From assembly GCA_032718475.1 (NCBI GenBank), contig JAUCBJ010008297.1, positions 1-53,655 on the forward strand: DNA of 53,655 nt, given 5' to 3'. Made by a program: the position numbers and the translations under genes. Source of the stretch: Nemertoderma westbladi (taxonomy: Eukaryota; Xenacoelomorpha; Nemertodermatida; Nemertodermatidae). Below, piece by piece: positions 19,901 through 32,546 of the stretch; position 1 is the stretch's first letter, and every line of letters starts with the position of its first letter. The notes beneath the pieces were generated by a model. It worked only from the letters and a program-made list of their open reading frames with translations. It was not told where the DNA came from and made no database searches.

Positions 19901-21970
19901 CTAAGGCAGTCCAGAGAGAAGACACTGGAAAACAAGGTAAGTGAGAAACCCGTTTCTAGGAGAAGGGTAACACCAGTATGTTATACCGACGACGGTGAAA
20001 GCCAAACTTCTCAAGGAGAGGACAGCGGGAAAGACACTGACAGATCTTATTATGTCAATAAATTGCCTAAAGATCAGGTAAGTAAATCCGAGTCTCGACC
20101 CAATGACAGAAGGGAACCGGTACAAAAAACCCTTCCTACGTCTCCTAAAAGAATTCAGGTGAGAAAGCCCGAGGAAAGAACAAGTGTGCACCACATAGCA
20201 CAGGTTAAAGTAAGTAACATCAAGCCGAAATGTGTGCTGTGCGACGGGCCCCACCGTTTAAATGCGTGTGATAAATTCCTGAGGAAATCACTAAAGGATA
20301 GACGTGAAGTCATGTGGGATAAGCGGTTGTGTTATAATTGCCTCAGACGAGGACACCAACGGCGAACCTGTAACTCCGACGCAAGGTGTGCAAAGTGCGG
20401 CGCAAAACATCATATCTTGTTGCACACGGAATTCGAACGAAACAGCTCGAGTCAGGTAAGTGAGTCCGAACTACATGTCCAATTCAGTGATGTGAACGAC
20501 ACTGATCAATCTGAGATGGAAGGATTCTATACGGACGAGTTCTCCGACCAAAACGAATCCTGTTACCTAATAAACACCACCGCAGTGTATCGAGCACTCG
20601 TACATGAGAAAGACACAGACAGCGACCTTACCTTAACTACTTCCGATCAACAACCATCTTGGAAAGCGCCAACTTCCAATATAGGAATCCGAGAATTTCC
20701 TGTAGTCCAGTTACGGGTCCACGGACCTCAGAAGAGCTATATAGTGAACGCCCTCCTGGACTCCGGTAGCACAGGAACATTCATCGATAAAGAACTAGCC
20801 GAAGTCATCTTTGCTGGACAACCCAAGTTCCGAACCAAGCTAAACATGTCAGGGATCATGCAGGTTTGGAATTCTACTGTAGCTGCCGACTATTATATAG
20901 GTGAGTTGTCCACTCCACAGGATAAACTAGGAGAATACAGTATAAGGTCAGTCAAAATGGTGGCAATAAAGAACTTCGCTACCACCCAAGTGGAACCTTA
21001 TAATTGGGACGAAGATGATCATGCCCAACGACTTAACATTCCTAGATTCGACACCGATTATCCTGGAGTACAAATATTAATCGGTCAAAACGCGCATGAG
21101 GCGCTGGAGACATTGGAGAAACGACCTGCTCAACCGCAACCACTTCAGACCTATGCGGTAAGAACTAGAGTAGGTTGGTACCTTACTGGACCTTCCCGTA
21201 GAACGCTCAGGGAAAGACTGCTTCAAGATCGCGTCTGCCAGGTGAGTGAATGGGAAGATGATACTAGTGAGGGAGACGACCCAACTGAGGGAACACCACA
21301 CTCCTCAGATAATGACAATCTTAGCTCCAATGTAGATCAATGGAGATATTGCCCCAAGAAGTTTAATCCAACTGACATCGCTTCCAGAGGAGCAACTCCT
21401 CAAGAACTGACAGATACTACAGACCGGTTAGGTGAACCCGACTTCCTGAGTAAGGAGGATGAATGGCCTCCCCATCTTACTCCGACTGAGATTAGACCAG
21501 CCAAGGGAGCGGAGAAAGTTAAACCTAAAACCCGGACGGGTGGAGCGGAGTTATTTGAACCCGGGATAGATCTGTCGGTATTACATATTGCCAGGGACGA
21601 CGCCGTGGATCTGGACCTCCCCACCGCGAGTGGATCCTTCATGAAGATCAGAGAGAGCGATTGGAGCTCTGGAACATCAGACGTCTCGCAGGGACTCTCA
21701 CCTCTCCTGCAGAGAGTGACGGACCACTATAGCTCCTGGAATCGGCTTTGTGACGCCGTCATATACTTTGAGCGATGTTTCTATCGTCACTATTCCAGGA
21801 CGAAGAGGAAACCTGGAATTGTATTCAGGATGCAGCGACTCAATCACCCAGTCGGTCGTTTGTGTTTACCGGAAGGGAATGGAGGACTCTCCGGAAACTG
21901 TGGAAGGCAAGATTCTCATCCCACGACCACCTCCCTAATCCTTCAAACATCTAGGGACTCCATAACGTAA
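16985..21970 (+). pseudogene. Gag-protease polyprotein of element B with one nonsense codon
   Basis: The start ATG at 16985 (MSDTKQNLSD) matches the host gag start at 30558. The frame runs to 21968-21970 with one stop, TAG at 17603-17605, where the host element has CAG (glutamine). Domains by residue from 16985: N-terminal region 1-390; Ala/Glu/Arg/Lys repeat about 390-460; proline-rich linker; DUF1759 Gag domain about 800-960; zinc region about 1082-1145 with CYNCLRRGHQRRTC; DUF1758 protease with LLDSGSTGTFID near 1257. The jump to the post-RNase H segment (VDQWRYC...IASRGATPQEL) is at about 21330. A piece of the RNase H/integrase linker follows (QGLSPLLQRV), then a second deletion near 21805. 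The 4.3 kb after the stop are fully open. Confidence 0.85.
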
Positions 21971-22274
21971 CAACATATGGAGTGGGCGTGTGACTCTATT
22001 ATTTTATATTATTTTATTGTTTTTATATTTACGTATGTATTACTATGTAATTTTATTATAATCGTTTTATTTAATTTTATTTACTAGAATATTATTTAGC
22101 GATTATTTAGTAGAATAGTGCAATATATTCGTGTTTATTGCGTACGTAATTACTTATAATATATATTTAGTGCGACGGCAAGAAATAATTCTTTTCCTTC
22201 TTCCTTACTGTCCGTATTACATTACAAATACGTAACTACAGTAAGATGAAATGTCCGTACTTATTAAAGTACAA

Positions 22275-22425
22275 TAAAGCCACTACTATATTTAAGTATT
22301 ATTGGTAGGCAGAGTATTAGGAATGCAAAGTTCAGATCCTCGTGTCTCGGCTAAACCAAGCTCTGGGTAGACCTTGGAAACGACTTGCCTCTTCACACTG
22401 ACATTGCTTCGTGCGATATTGCTCT
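22275..22425 (+). promoter_or_regulatory. 151-nt block identical between elements B and A
   Basis: Matches 3748-3898 exactly by eye; the flanks are diverged. It includes a weak tRNA-like string (TTGGTAGGCAGAG, then GTTCAGATCC), which is not enough to call a tRNA. Confidence 0.55.
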
Positions 22426-22499
22426 CATACCGTATATTAAATAATACATATAGTAGCGTGATGTCCCTTTAACAGTAGCGTATAACGCAAAATAAATCT

Positions 22500-22614
22500 G
22501 TTAAACCCTTTGACCATCTGTAATTCTAGTCGATTAAGATATCGCGGCACCCACCGATATACTTGAAAGACAAATTCTAGAATCAGTGGTTAACGTCCCC
22601 AGACAAGTTCTGGA
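22500..22614 (+). ncRNA. Structured RNA repeat, copy B1
   Basis: The same nested pairing as copy A1: GTTAA/TTAAC, ACCATCTG/CAGTGGT, ATTCTAG/CTAGAAT and the hairpin CCAGA/TCTGG. Of the differences from A1, one is a T to C in the inner arm and another falls in the unpaired tail. Confidence 0.5.
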
Positions 22615-22671
22615 ATAAATCGGTGCCCATCTCAAATATTAATTATTTAATATTTGCAAATCTAATAAATC

Positions 22672-22797
22672 AAAATCTGTAAAATTCAGATCCTTCAACA
22701 ATTCTAGTCAATTAAGATATCGTACCATTTACCGATATTCTTAAAAAAGACAATTGTCATAGAATTAAGGATCTTGTGTCCCTAGACATGTTCTAGA
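22672..22797 (+). ncRNA. Structured RNA repeat, copy B2
   Basis: The outer stem AGATCCTT/AAGGATCT is perfect here, and the closing stem is AATTCTA/TAGAATT. The small hairpin reads CTAGA/TCTAG (22782-22796) where A2 has CCAGA/TCTGG: both sides of one base pair have changed together. Confidence 0.5.
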
Positions 22798-23440
22798 ATC
22801 AAAATATGTCCATTTAATTATCAAATAATAAAATTTCAGGGAATAAATTTAAATTCATGCCTTTTAATGAATTTAATAAATTGCCATTTTTACGCAATTT
22901 ATAAAGTTCCCAAAATTCCATTAATTAATAGATCAAGGGAGCGGAGATTTATCTTATCATGCGTATGAGTGTGTGAAAGTCTCCCAAACATAGTCAATAG
23001 CCGATAAAATTCATAAAGTCATGTATAAAACAGAACATTGACTATTAAAGAATACTATTAAATAACATCCCAGATCTGTATGCATTGGAATTACCCTAAT
23101 TCTACCGCTAGCTTTGCATAATGTCACCATAGCAACAACCACGCTAGAATTAGAATTGAGTTAAAAGAACAATAGAAAGCTTGTCCCATTGAATAGCATA
23201 GGGAATAAATAGCGCACTACTAGTATCCAAGGATACATAATAATACAGTGACATTCTGGAAGGCATTGACTAACGGACAAATGGCCCGAATGTGTGTAAT
23301 TTGTGACAAGTTGTGTGTGTGGTATTTGTGAGTTTATAGGTGAATGTTACTGCTAAGGTGTGTTTACAGTAGCTAGTCGCAATCGTAAAAGTAATCTAAC
23401 TCTCCAAGGAAAACCTGAAGTACATCTAAGCCTTTGGGAC

Positions 23441-23546
23441 GGACAGTCGAGTGACTTGTGCCGGTCGTCGTTGTCGTTGTGCGGCTACGTCGTTGGCGAA
23501 AGTACAGCGGCGACGACACATCGGCGCTGAGGATCTCGTACTGTCC
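23441..23546 (+). ncRNA. GC-rich stem-loop upstream of the 3' gene in B
   Basis: GGACAGT + CGAG (23441-23451) pairs with CTCG + ACTGTCC (23535-23546); element A has GTGG against CCCAC at the same place. GTGCCGGT/ATCGGCGC is kept, and CGTCG pairs with CGACG inside. It lies about 85 bases before the ATG at 23630. Confidence 0.45.
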
Positions 23547-23629
23547 GGGGGTTAATTGGGGTAGGCAGCGACGCTCGCTAGCCTAAATATAAACTCCTTA
23601 TAATATGGATAAACTCATATATAGCAGAT

Positions 23630-24914
23630 ATGACGGAGTTGATAGAAGATGGTCTTGGTATCGGGGAGCGATATACTCTACTTTTACAAGCGTTTGTTGA
23701 TAGCTTAATACGCGGCGACGTTGGTCCAACTGCTGCGGAGGACGATGGTCGTTATATCGAACCGACAATGTCCCAAGTGCAGCTCTCGCGAGAGTTGGAC
23801 TATAGAAAATTCGCTGCTCGATATACGCAGCGTAATGGTACGTATATGGGCTTCTTAACTACTGGTCATCCTATCGATTTACACAATACGGACTATGTCG
23901 ACTATATATCCTGCCCAGTGGAGTCGGAACCATAAACTGAAATTCGAATGCGAAAATTCTATTCGAAATCGACTCGAAAGAAAAGACACTAAAGAAACAA
24001 ATGGACGCGGTAACTCCAACGTATATTTGGAATTCTTGATAGAAGCATTGTAACAACAAATAAATGTCACCCGCGTTTACCCTACCAGACGTGCGTCTTT
24101 GGTATTATTACGATAAATGCCCTAGACCCAACTAATAAACGGAAAGACATAAACATCCACGTAAACCGAAACTTGTTGACGTATCACCTATGCTCACTCG
24201 GTTCGAACGATCCTGGAGTAAACCTACGATCAGAGTCCCGGAATACTCGGTCAAACCTCCTCATTCCTTAGTTGGACCTCAGACCTGCAATCCTGGTGGT
24301 GTCGCGGATCCTCGCGGACTGTATTCACTGTTCAAAGATCTAGTGCTACCCTAACAATTAATCGGTAACACTCCGACAGTGATTTCTAGCTAGCTGCCCA
24401 TCTTACTTAGCCGGACTGTGACGCGGACACCTAATATCACTATCCAACCGTATGGTCGTCCCCGTTTAACGCGATACAACCCTTCATCAAGGTGAAGGAG
24501 AGCGTTGTACGAAACGAGTTAAACGCTATTCTATAAAGATCAAAAAAGACACCTGCGTTTGTTCGGATAAACGTAAGTTATAACAGTAAGTCCAATCGAT
24601 AAACGAATTGGCCTTATCTCAGTTCGATTGGGAAATCTCGAATCTCTAAGAAGATATCAAGCTTAGAAAACCCTATTCTCTGCGAGAGTTTTGGACGAAC
24701 GTATCCCATGATAAGCGGAGGAAAATCAGCTCGAGGAGAAGCATATCGAAATGGACGAGACACCGACCATAATCCTACACCTTCTGATGCAATCATATTG
24801 CACCCTTCACCCAGGATTTATAACCCTCCTAGTAAAGTGGCTCCCCCCAAAGAGAAAAGGACTCTTGCTAGCCTCAAGAAACTGCGTAAACGCCGTCTGC
24901 GCAAAGAAACTAAC
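23630..24914 (+). pseudogene. 3' accessory gene of element B, decayed
   Basis: Starts with the ATG at 23630 and reads 101 codons that match the N-terminal part of the A copy, including MSQVQLSRELDYRKF and RNGTYMGFLTTGHPIDL. It stops at 23933-23935 where the A copy continues. The middle (23940-24700) is strongly rearranged, and I could not recover the zinc-knuckle region. The end resumes at about 24700 with SDAIILHPSPR and the basic tail (KRTLASLKKLRKRRLRK); a one-base loss removes the normal stop. Frames have decayed more than gag in the same element. Confidence 0.55.
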
Positions 24915-24983
24915 TGTTTAGAGTATCTTTATGTTTTAGAAACTGTGATTTTTATATTTTATAGACTGAAAATCCCATTTTCT

Positions 24984-24991
24984 GGGAGCGG
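24984..24991 (+). promoter_or_regulatory. Polypurine tract of element B
   Basis: GGGAGCGG, directly against the TG of the 3' LTR. Confidence 0.65.
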
Positions 24992-26172
24992 TGTAAAAGC
25001 TTTTGCTGAATTGTCCGGTTATTTTTCCTTATTTTTCCCGTAAAATACTCTGTAGTTGGTTTACCAGGCATAAAAAGGCCGTGTCCTTGCTGTACTGGTG
25101 TTTTAGCGGACATAAAAGCTATTTCTTCTGTATTTGTACTTTAGAGGACATAATCCGTAATTCCGTGACGTAAAAGCTCGATACTCTTGAAAACAGTGTC
25201 GCTACCATGACGACGGCTAGCAGCTGATATTGCCACGTCGACGTTTCTTTGTTTCTTTGTTCTCTCGTTGTTCAGGTTGACCAATCAGAGCGTTTGTTGT
25301 CTCTGTGTTGGAGGTGTATACAGAAACTCAGTAGTTCAGTGTTATGTTTTGCCCAGAGCCTAAGAACCGGCTTTTGGCACCTCCGTGTTTTCAGTTTTTA
25401 GTCCTACACTAGTAGGCTTAATTATAAGGACATATATCCGTTATCTGCATACTGCAGTACTGCATACACTGCATACTGTGTAACACTGTGCATACTTTAT
25501 ATTGTTATACTGCTATTTACTGTCAGTTCTTCATAATATGGTTGATGAATTATTATATTTGGAATAACGACAAATAACCCCGAAAACCCAATATTCTTGA
25601 TATACCGAAGGTAAGAGAGAAAGGTTACAGATAAATGATTGCGACCTATGTTGAGTGGTTTGAAGTGAATCTAATGTTATTTGATAGACCCTACATGATT
25701 CGGTCTGTGTTCCTTTTATATGTGACTAAAATCAGTGAAGATCGGCAGATCAGTGTGCAGTATTGTGCAGCATTGTGTATGAGTGAGACTGATAACGAAG
25801 CATTTCCTAAAGAATGCGCCATATATGTGAATTGTAACTAAGCCATATCGTTGTGAGTAGTTTAAGTCATAACTCTGTTTATATAGATAGAGCGCCACGT
25901 CCTAAAGGAACTGTTAATATTCCCTGAAGGTGAATAATATTGTCAGAGATTATATAATACTGTCAGTCGAATAATACATTAGGCTTACATAGCAATAAGA
26001 TTAAGCTGTCGAAATCAATCTCCCGGGTATATCCAACGGGTGAATGATCGCGCACAGATTGGTTTCAACTAGTGTAGTGAATCAAATACTTGTTAGAGGC
26101 TAAAGCGATTTATTATCTAGAAGACATCCTAATTTGGCGGGTTAAACTGCCAAAGGTCTGAAAGCGCGAACA
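24992..26172 (+). repeat. 3' LTR of element B (1181 bp)
   Basis: The same length as the 5' LTR, with two visible single-base differences. Ends GCGCGAACA, followed by the ATTTC duplication. Confidence 0.92.
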
Positions 26173-26177
26173 ATTTC
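26173..26177 (+). repeat. Target-site duplication ATTTC, right of element B
   Basis: Pairs with 13554-13558. Removing element B and one copy restores the host protease frame. Confidence 0.9.
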
Positions 26178-27273
26178 CAAACCTGCATAATTCCTGAAAG
26201 GTTCAACTTAGTTCGGAACTTGGGTTGTCCAGCAAAGATGTCTTCGGCTAGTTCTTTGTCGATGAATGTTCCTGTGCTGCCGGAGTCAAGGAGTGCGTTC
26301 ACTATATAGCTCTTTTTTAACCCGTGGACTCTCAACTGCACTACGGGAAATTCTCGGATTCCTACGTTGGAAGTTGGCGCTTTCCAAGATGGTTGTCGGT
26401 CAGGAATAGTTAGGGGGAGCTCACTATCGGTTTCAGTCTCGATACACTGCGGTGTTTATTAGATAACAGGATTCGTTCTCGTCGGAGAATTCATCCGTGT
26501 AGAATCCTTCCATCTCAGAACTGTGGTCAGTGTCGTTCACATCACTGAATTGGACATGCAGTTCGGACTCACTTACCTGACTCGGGCTGTTTCTTTTGAA
26601 TTTGGTGTGCAACAAGATATGATGTTTCGCGCCGCACTTAGCACATCTTGCGTCGGAGTAACAGGTTCGCCGTTGGTGTCCTTGTCTGAGGCAATTATAA
26701 CACAACCGCTTATCCCACATGACTTCACGTCTATCTTTTAGGGATTTCTTTAAGAATTCATCACACACACTTAAACGGTGGGGCCCGTCGCACAACGCAC
26801 ATTTTGGTTTGATGTTACTTACTTTACCTTGGGTAGTGTTGTGCACACTTGTTCTCTCCTCGGGCTTTCTTCCCTGAATTCTCTTAGGAGACGTGGGAGG
26901 AGTTTTTGTTGTCTGTTCTCTCCTGTCACTGGTTCGAGACTTAAATTTACTTACATCCTTTGGTGTTTTGTTGACATAGTAAGATCTTTCGGTGTCTTTC
27001 CCGTTGCTCTCCTCTTGAGAGGTTTGGCTTTCGCCGTCGTCTGTATAACACACTGGTGTTACCTTTCTCCTAGAAACGGGTTTTTCACTTACCTTATTTT
27101 CCGGTGTCTTCTCTCGGGACTGCTTTAGTAGCTGTAATCTTACCTCTCCATTTAAGAATGACATGAGATCAGCCATGGTAGGGTCTCTTTGTTGCTGGTC
27201 CATCATATATAACACTTTCTTATCCCAGCGTGTACCTACTCCACCCTTCGGTAAAGTAGAAGCCACTGCTCTA

Positions 27274-28025
27274 ATAACCATAGCACTCTGATACTCATGA
27301 GACTTACCTAGCCAATCTAATTGTATGCAGATCTCCTGAATCTCATCGGAAAACTCTATAATCCCGCTGCTAATAAACTTTCGGGGCGCTACCAACTTTG
27401 CATACAAATACCCAGCTATGTTATTCCTATTACCATACCTGATGTTTAGTGTATCCCAAACTTGTCTTAATCCGTCTGGATGTCCAATAAACTTTAACGC
27501 CATTAACTTGGGAGATCCTTCCAAGCACTCGATGAGGAATCTAAGTTTCTCTCCATTAGACAGTACAGAGTTCTGTATGTTATCTTTGTAATATTCATTA
27601 AAAGGTAACCATTTCATCTCATCTCCATTGAACTTGACGACTTGTCCCAGCGAGTACCTACTCCACCCTTGGGCAAAGTAGAGGCTACCATAGATAACCA
27701 TGGAACTCTGATATTCATGAGACTTACCTAACCAATCTAGTTGTCTACAGATCTCCTGAATCTCATCGGAAAACTCTATAATCCCGCTGCTAAGGAACTT
27801 TCGGGGTGCTACCAATTTTGCATACAAATACCTAGCTATGTTTGTCCTATTACCATACCTGATGTTTAGTGTATCCCAAACTTGTCTTAATCCATCTGGA
27901 TGTCCAATAAACTTTAACGCCATTAACTTGGGAGGATACTCCGTTAGATAGTACAGAGTTCTGTATGTTATCTTTGTAATATTCATTAAAAGGTAACCAT
28001 TTCATCTCATCTCCATTGAACTTGA
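27274..28025 (-). repeat. Tandem duplication inside host gag (DUF1759 region)
   Basis: The segment from KFNGDEMKWLPF through KSHEYQ is present twice in a row, about 380 bp apart. The upstream copy lacks about a dozen codons (EKLRFLIECLEG) and runs frameshifted into the second at LGQVVKFNGD. The two copies differ at several residues, so either the duplication is old or two distinct copies recombined. Confidence 0.75.
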
Positions 28026-29039
28026 CGATCTCTCCCACTTTTACCGCTTGACGGGCTTCGGTTCTAGCCATTTGACGCGTAAAACTTTCTTGGGCCATCG
28101 TGTTATTTAATATCGAGTTATCGGTATATAAATTTCTCGGATTATGATCAGGTCTATATGGAATATCATTGTCAACAGGTTTATAATTACCCTTAATAGG
28201 GTTTACTATAGGAGTTTCTACTTCACTAGCAGTATAGATGCGTGTAGGCTCCACACCTTGCGCATGAAATACTTCAGACCTAACAGGTTGACACATTGTT
28301 ACAGGGGGTGGTGGTATACCCCTTTGTGTATTTACTAATTTATCGCGTTCTAACGCGATACTCTGCTGCACTTCTTGCAACTCTAACCTACTTTCCCTTA
28401 CTGTTCCCTTGAACTGTTGAACAGTCTCCTGCATCTGCCCGAGCAGGAGATCCATCCCCCGTCGTCCCTCATCCACCCACTCGACCGCCGAAGTGGGAGC
28501 CGCCAACATAGTAGCGGGTAGACGAGGGACGACGGGTGATAAAGCGTTGATGTCTAGCTCGGCGTCCAGGACATGAATTGTCTCAGGGACTGTTCTACTG
28601 GGCACATGTAGTTTAGTGCTATGCAAAGGGAATTTAGAGTTGGGTTCTGGAAGTACAGGGGTCTCTATCACAGAGGGGGTGGCTTCTAGAACAGGCCTAA
28701 TTATTTCAGGCTAATCTACTATAGTAGGGAGTCTTTTTACTCTAATAATTTGGTCTGTGGGTTCTGTACTACCTAAGTCTGTGCTAGCTAGTTGCCTTCT
28801 CACAGCTGGGGGCAAATTAGGCAATTTCTGATGGTCGGGCATTCTTCTACGCCTGCTGAGACGAGATCTATTTCCTCCGCCTTCACGATCTGTTGTATCG
28901 CCTTCATCAGATAATGTAAATCCCTGTCTCTTGGGAGTAGATCGACTTATCATCTGCCACTGACTAGCTGTTCTCTGTTTATCTATGTAGTCTTGCTTCT
29001 CTTGAAGATTTTCCAACTCTAGTTGGGTGGTCTCTTCAG

Positions 29040-29400
29040 ACGCCCTCCGTTCTGCTTCTGCCACTGCCTCTGCCGCTTTTCTTTCCGCTTCTGCCGCTGC
29101 TACCTTTTTTTCCGCTTCTGCCTCTTTTCTTTCCGCTTCTGCCACTGCCATTGCCACTTTCCTTTCCACTTCTGCCGCTTTTATTTCCGCTTCTGCCGCT
29201 GCCATTGCCGCTTTCCTTTCCACTTCTGCCGCTTTTCTTTCCACTTCTGCCGCTGCCATTGCCGCTTTCCTTTCCACTTCTGCCGCTTTTCTTTCCGCTT
29301 CTGCCGCTTTTCTTTCAGCCTCTGCCTCTGCCGCTGCCGCTGCTGCTTTTCTTTCAACTTCTGCCGCTGCTGCTGCTGCTGTCTTTCTGTCTTCTATACG
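29040..29400 (-). repeat. Coding repeat for an Ala/Glu/Arg/Lys-rich helix in host gag
   Basis: Imperfect units encoding AAEAERKA-type peptides, longer than the equivalent in B (18150-18370). Minus-to-plus shadow frames over this region are artefacts of the repeat. Confidence 0.8.
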
Positions 29401-30558
29401 TTTTTTCTTTACATGTTCTTCTTGGACCCTAGCGATGCGGATGCTTTCATCAAATTTAGCTTGGTTTGCAGCTAACATTTCCGCATCTATTGCGTCCAAC
29501 ACAAACTTGGCTTCTTCACTATTAGGACGAAGTCCAGCCAGCCGTCTCCTCAACTCTTCGTCACCTAGAAATCGTTGATAGTCCGACAGATAGATGTCAA
29601 TAGCGTCCTTCTTCTGAGGTTTCTCTGCTGTTGCTTCGCTTTCCACTTGAGAAAAGGTAGCGTCTGTTGATTCTCCGTGGGTTGAGCGCTCAGCCAGCTG
29701 AAATTTCCACTGGGCCGTTCCTTGAACTTTGAGACCCACCCACTGGAACCAAGTCTTTACGGCAACTTGCAACGACGTGTCTTGGCTTCTTTTCTAAGCT
29801 TCCTCAAAGGCCGATAGGATTAGTCTGATTCTTAGAATTCTTTCTCGAACTTGATAAAGCAGCTCTCCCTGCTCTTGAGGTCCTTGGGGTTGTTGAAACA
29901 GTTGTTCCTCTAATCGCTCCAAAGAGCTGAAGAATCCCTGTACATATCCTGCTGCCGACCTCTTCCACACAGCTGGATCTCTAGTGTCCCTTACCACTCC
30001 CATCCTGTATAAGTCCTCCCAGACAGTTAAACGGGAGTCCGGGTCCGGGGAAGTTCCATTGCGTCTCGACAATAGACTTCAGTTCCTCCTTCGTGTATCC
30101 CGCATAACTGTCTTACTCCCGTCTTAACCCGCCTTACTTCTCGCCCAGTCCATTTGATGTTCCTCCACCGCAATCAATACTCTAGTGAGTATGGCTTCAG
30201 GAAGAATGAGAAGTGGATCCGAATAAACTGCTTCTGCCATCTTTGCTCCGGGCTCGGGTGTCAACTCTACAGTATCTGAACTACTGGAGCTATCGGGCCG
30301 CTGAGAAATAAGTTCTCGGCTCGAGTGTTGCTGTTGTTTAACAGTTGCCTCTTGGTCCCGCTTGACTTGAGCCCGAGTGCCTATGATAGACCTACAGTGT
30401 TTGACTAGCCTAGGGTCTGATACTACTACTGGAGGGATGACCTTTCTTACAGTAGGAGGGGAGTTGAACTTCGGTCTCAAACGTTCCGCACTCCTATCTG
30501 GATCACAGATTGTTGTATCTAGGAGACTGTCTGACAGGTTTTGCTTTGTGTCAGCCAT

Positions 30559-32546
30559 GTTTGTTTGTACAGTTGAATGCCTACTGCTAGAACTACAGTT
30601 AAAGCAAGTCTAGTAATTCAGTATCAACTATAAGCCTAGTAATTAATTACCGATATCGTTACCCAGTGTTATGTGATATATACAATATATTAGAATACCG
30701 GTATATACTTATAGTATATAATATAAGTATTATTACAGACTAGGGTTCGTCACAGAATACTGGTATATAATTTCAGTGCAAATATATATAAATATATAAT
30801 AAGCCTACTGTGAATACCAGTATACAGCTTACACTTATAGTATATATAAGTATAATTATAGACTAAATTAATTACAGAATACCGGTATATAGTTTCAGCA
30901 TAAATTTATAGAAATAAATATAATAAGCCTATCGTAAATACCGGTATGTCAATTATTTTATAATAACTGAATTTCTGAATTTTAGGGTTACTTTACGTTA
31001 CTTTATTACCGTTATTTAAGCAGTAGTCCAACTGATATTAAGACCTAATTGATGGATGACAGGCCTACTATTTTATAAATCGGTTTGAATTCATTAATAA
31101 TATATATATATACCCGTTTAATGGGTTTTGTTACAATATTTGAAATAAACATTATTATTTCTAGGTAAGGAGTCACTTCACAGAAGCTGAACGCTCTCAG
31201 TGGAGTGCTACTTATTGGACACTAAAACAAATAATTCTAATTTACTAAGTTACTTATTACTACAAATTACGTACAGTTAAGGGGTGAGATTACAATCTCT
31301 AAATAAACACAAAAAAATTACACGTACAAATTTTAGGGTCATTTTACAGGAAATCTACAAACCAGCCTAACAAGGGGTTAGAATTTTCTGGTTATTACAA
31401 ACGGACAGGAAACTACGGTATTTGAAAATAATAAAGCAGTAGTAAATATATTGCGTTGTCTAGATAAGAAAATACCACCGTCTGACGACTTATAGTCTCT
31501 AGCTTTACAGCTCTATAAGTACTACGTTATGTACCCGGAATGTCCCTACCTAGAAGTTAATTACCGCAGCCAACCAAAGCTAACGTGCCTATTAACCACT
31601 TTAAACACAAATATACTGCCTACACACTAATTACCTTCGGAAAGCACTGTACACTAAACCCTAAATTAGGTACAAGTACTTATACAACAAATAACCAGCA
31701 GTTAAAAATACTTGTACAGCTAAAAGAACCACGTTATCTGCTGGAGTGACTAGAGCATAAAATCACCAGTCTTTACCTACGCCAAACAGCCTTGATGTAG
31801 TACCGGGGTTAATTTAACTATAACGGCATGTATAACAAGCACAATTACTGTAGGAATAAACTTGGGTGGTGTATGTTGCGAATAATCGCATATACTCTGA
31901 ATAATAAATATTACGCTACCCGTACAGACTACACAACAAAATACAAACCAAATGCTGACAGACTACTATCAAGCCTAAATAAACTACAGTATATGCAGAC
32001 TCCGAAATGGTTAGTTAGTATGCGTTCTAACCGAGTAGTACGACTTATTCTTTCGGAGGGGATTTACCTTACAACACTGGATGCCCCCACCTTCCTAACT
32101 AGTATTTTATCGGACATACACTCTACACACACTGCAATCTCTTCGGACCTGACAACAGCCAGACAACAATCCAGCCTACAAATTATTTGTACAATCTGAG
32201 CAGGCTTACACGCCTTCTGCTCAATATTAACTTACAGATAAATAAAACTGACAGAAATAAGTAAAATCCCAATAAAAAACCAGAGCGGCCGTCCCTGATT
32301 AAATATCAAGACCTACCAGTATATAATTATCAAAATCGAATAATACTGCTGTACCTGTACTGCTGTAAGTACCGGTTCGGGTGGTTAGGTAGTTAGGCCT
32401 ACAGGTTACCGGTCGACCGGTACTTTCGACTTTATTGCCTACGTTGCAATAAAGAAACTAAGATAACTGTTATTGTTCTTACCAGAACAATAGTAAACTG
32501 TATTTATTGTCTACTGTGCAATAAAGGAAAAATCTATAACTGTTAT
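30559..32546 (-). other. Leader of the host BEL/Pao element
   Basis: About 2 kb between the host 5' LTR and gag. It aligns with the B leader but holds one copy of the 288-bp unit that B has twice. Next to the LTR it carries two versions of the CTTTATTG/CAATAAAG hairpin (32430-32454, and 32503-32525 with a 7-base stem). No gene seen. Confidence 0.7.

Larger units (their letters stand above)
21971..23629 (+). other. Conserved 3' noncoding region of element B
   Basis: The counterpart of 3446-5067 in A, with the same order: AT-rich start, the identical 151-nt block, two structured repeats, AT-rich spacer, GC-rich stem and the 3' gene start. No credible open frame. Confidence 0.7.
13559..26172 (+). 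mobile_element. Element B: complete, recent, RT-deleted BEL/Pao-derived retrotransposon
   Basis: A 12.6-kb element with two 1181-bp LTRs, a 2.2-kb leader, one long gag-protease frame carrying a single stop, a pol remnant, a conserved noncoding region, a decayed 3' gene and a polypurine tract. By eye the LTRs differ at two positions only (14268 and 14273 against their partners), so the insertion is recent. It lacks RT and most of RNase H, so it must have been mobilised by proteins from another element. Confidence 0.92.
26178..30558 (-). pseudogene. Gag and N-terminal protease of the host BEL/Pao element
   Basis: The minus-strand start ATG is at 30556-30558 (MADTKQNLSD). Domain order matches B: N-terminal region, a long Ala/Glu/Arg/Lys repeat (about 29040-29400), DUF1759, zinc region (CALCDGPHRLSVC, CYNCLRQGHQRRTC) near 26640-26810, and protease LLDSGSTGTFID near 26270. 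Breaks: a frame disruption with stops near 30090-30125, TAG in the SAFEEA*K segment near 29795, a stop near 28711, an internal tandem duplication (27640-28025), and a frameshift near 26433. Element B interrupts the protease just after IMQVWK. Confidence 0.85.

Noticed and set aside
22290-22350. tRNA gene in the identical 151-nt block
   Set aside because: Only weak A-box and B-box resemblance; no acceptor stem or cloverleaf can be drawn.
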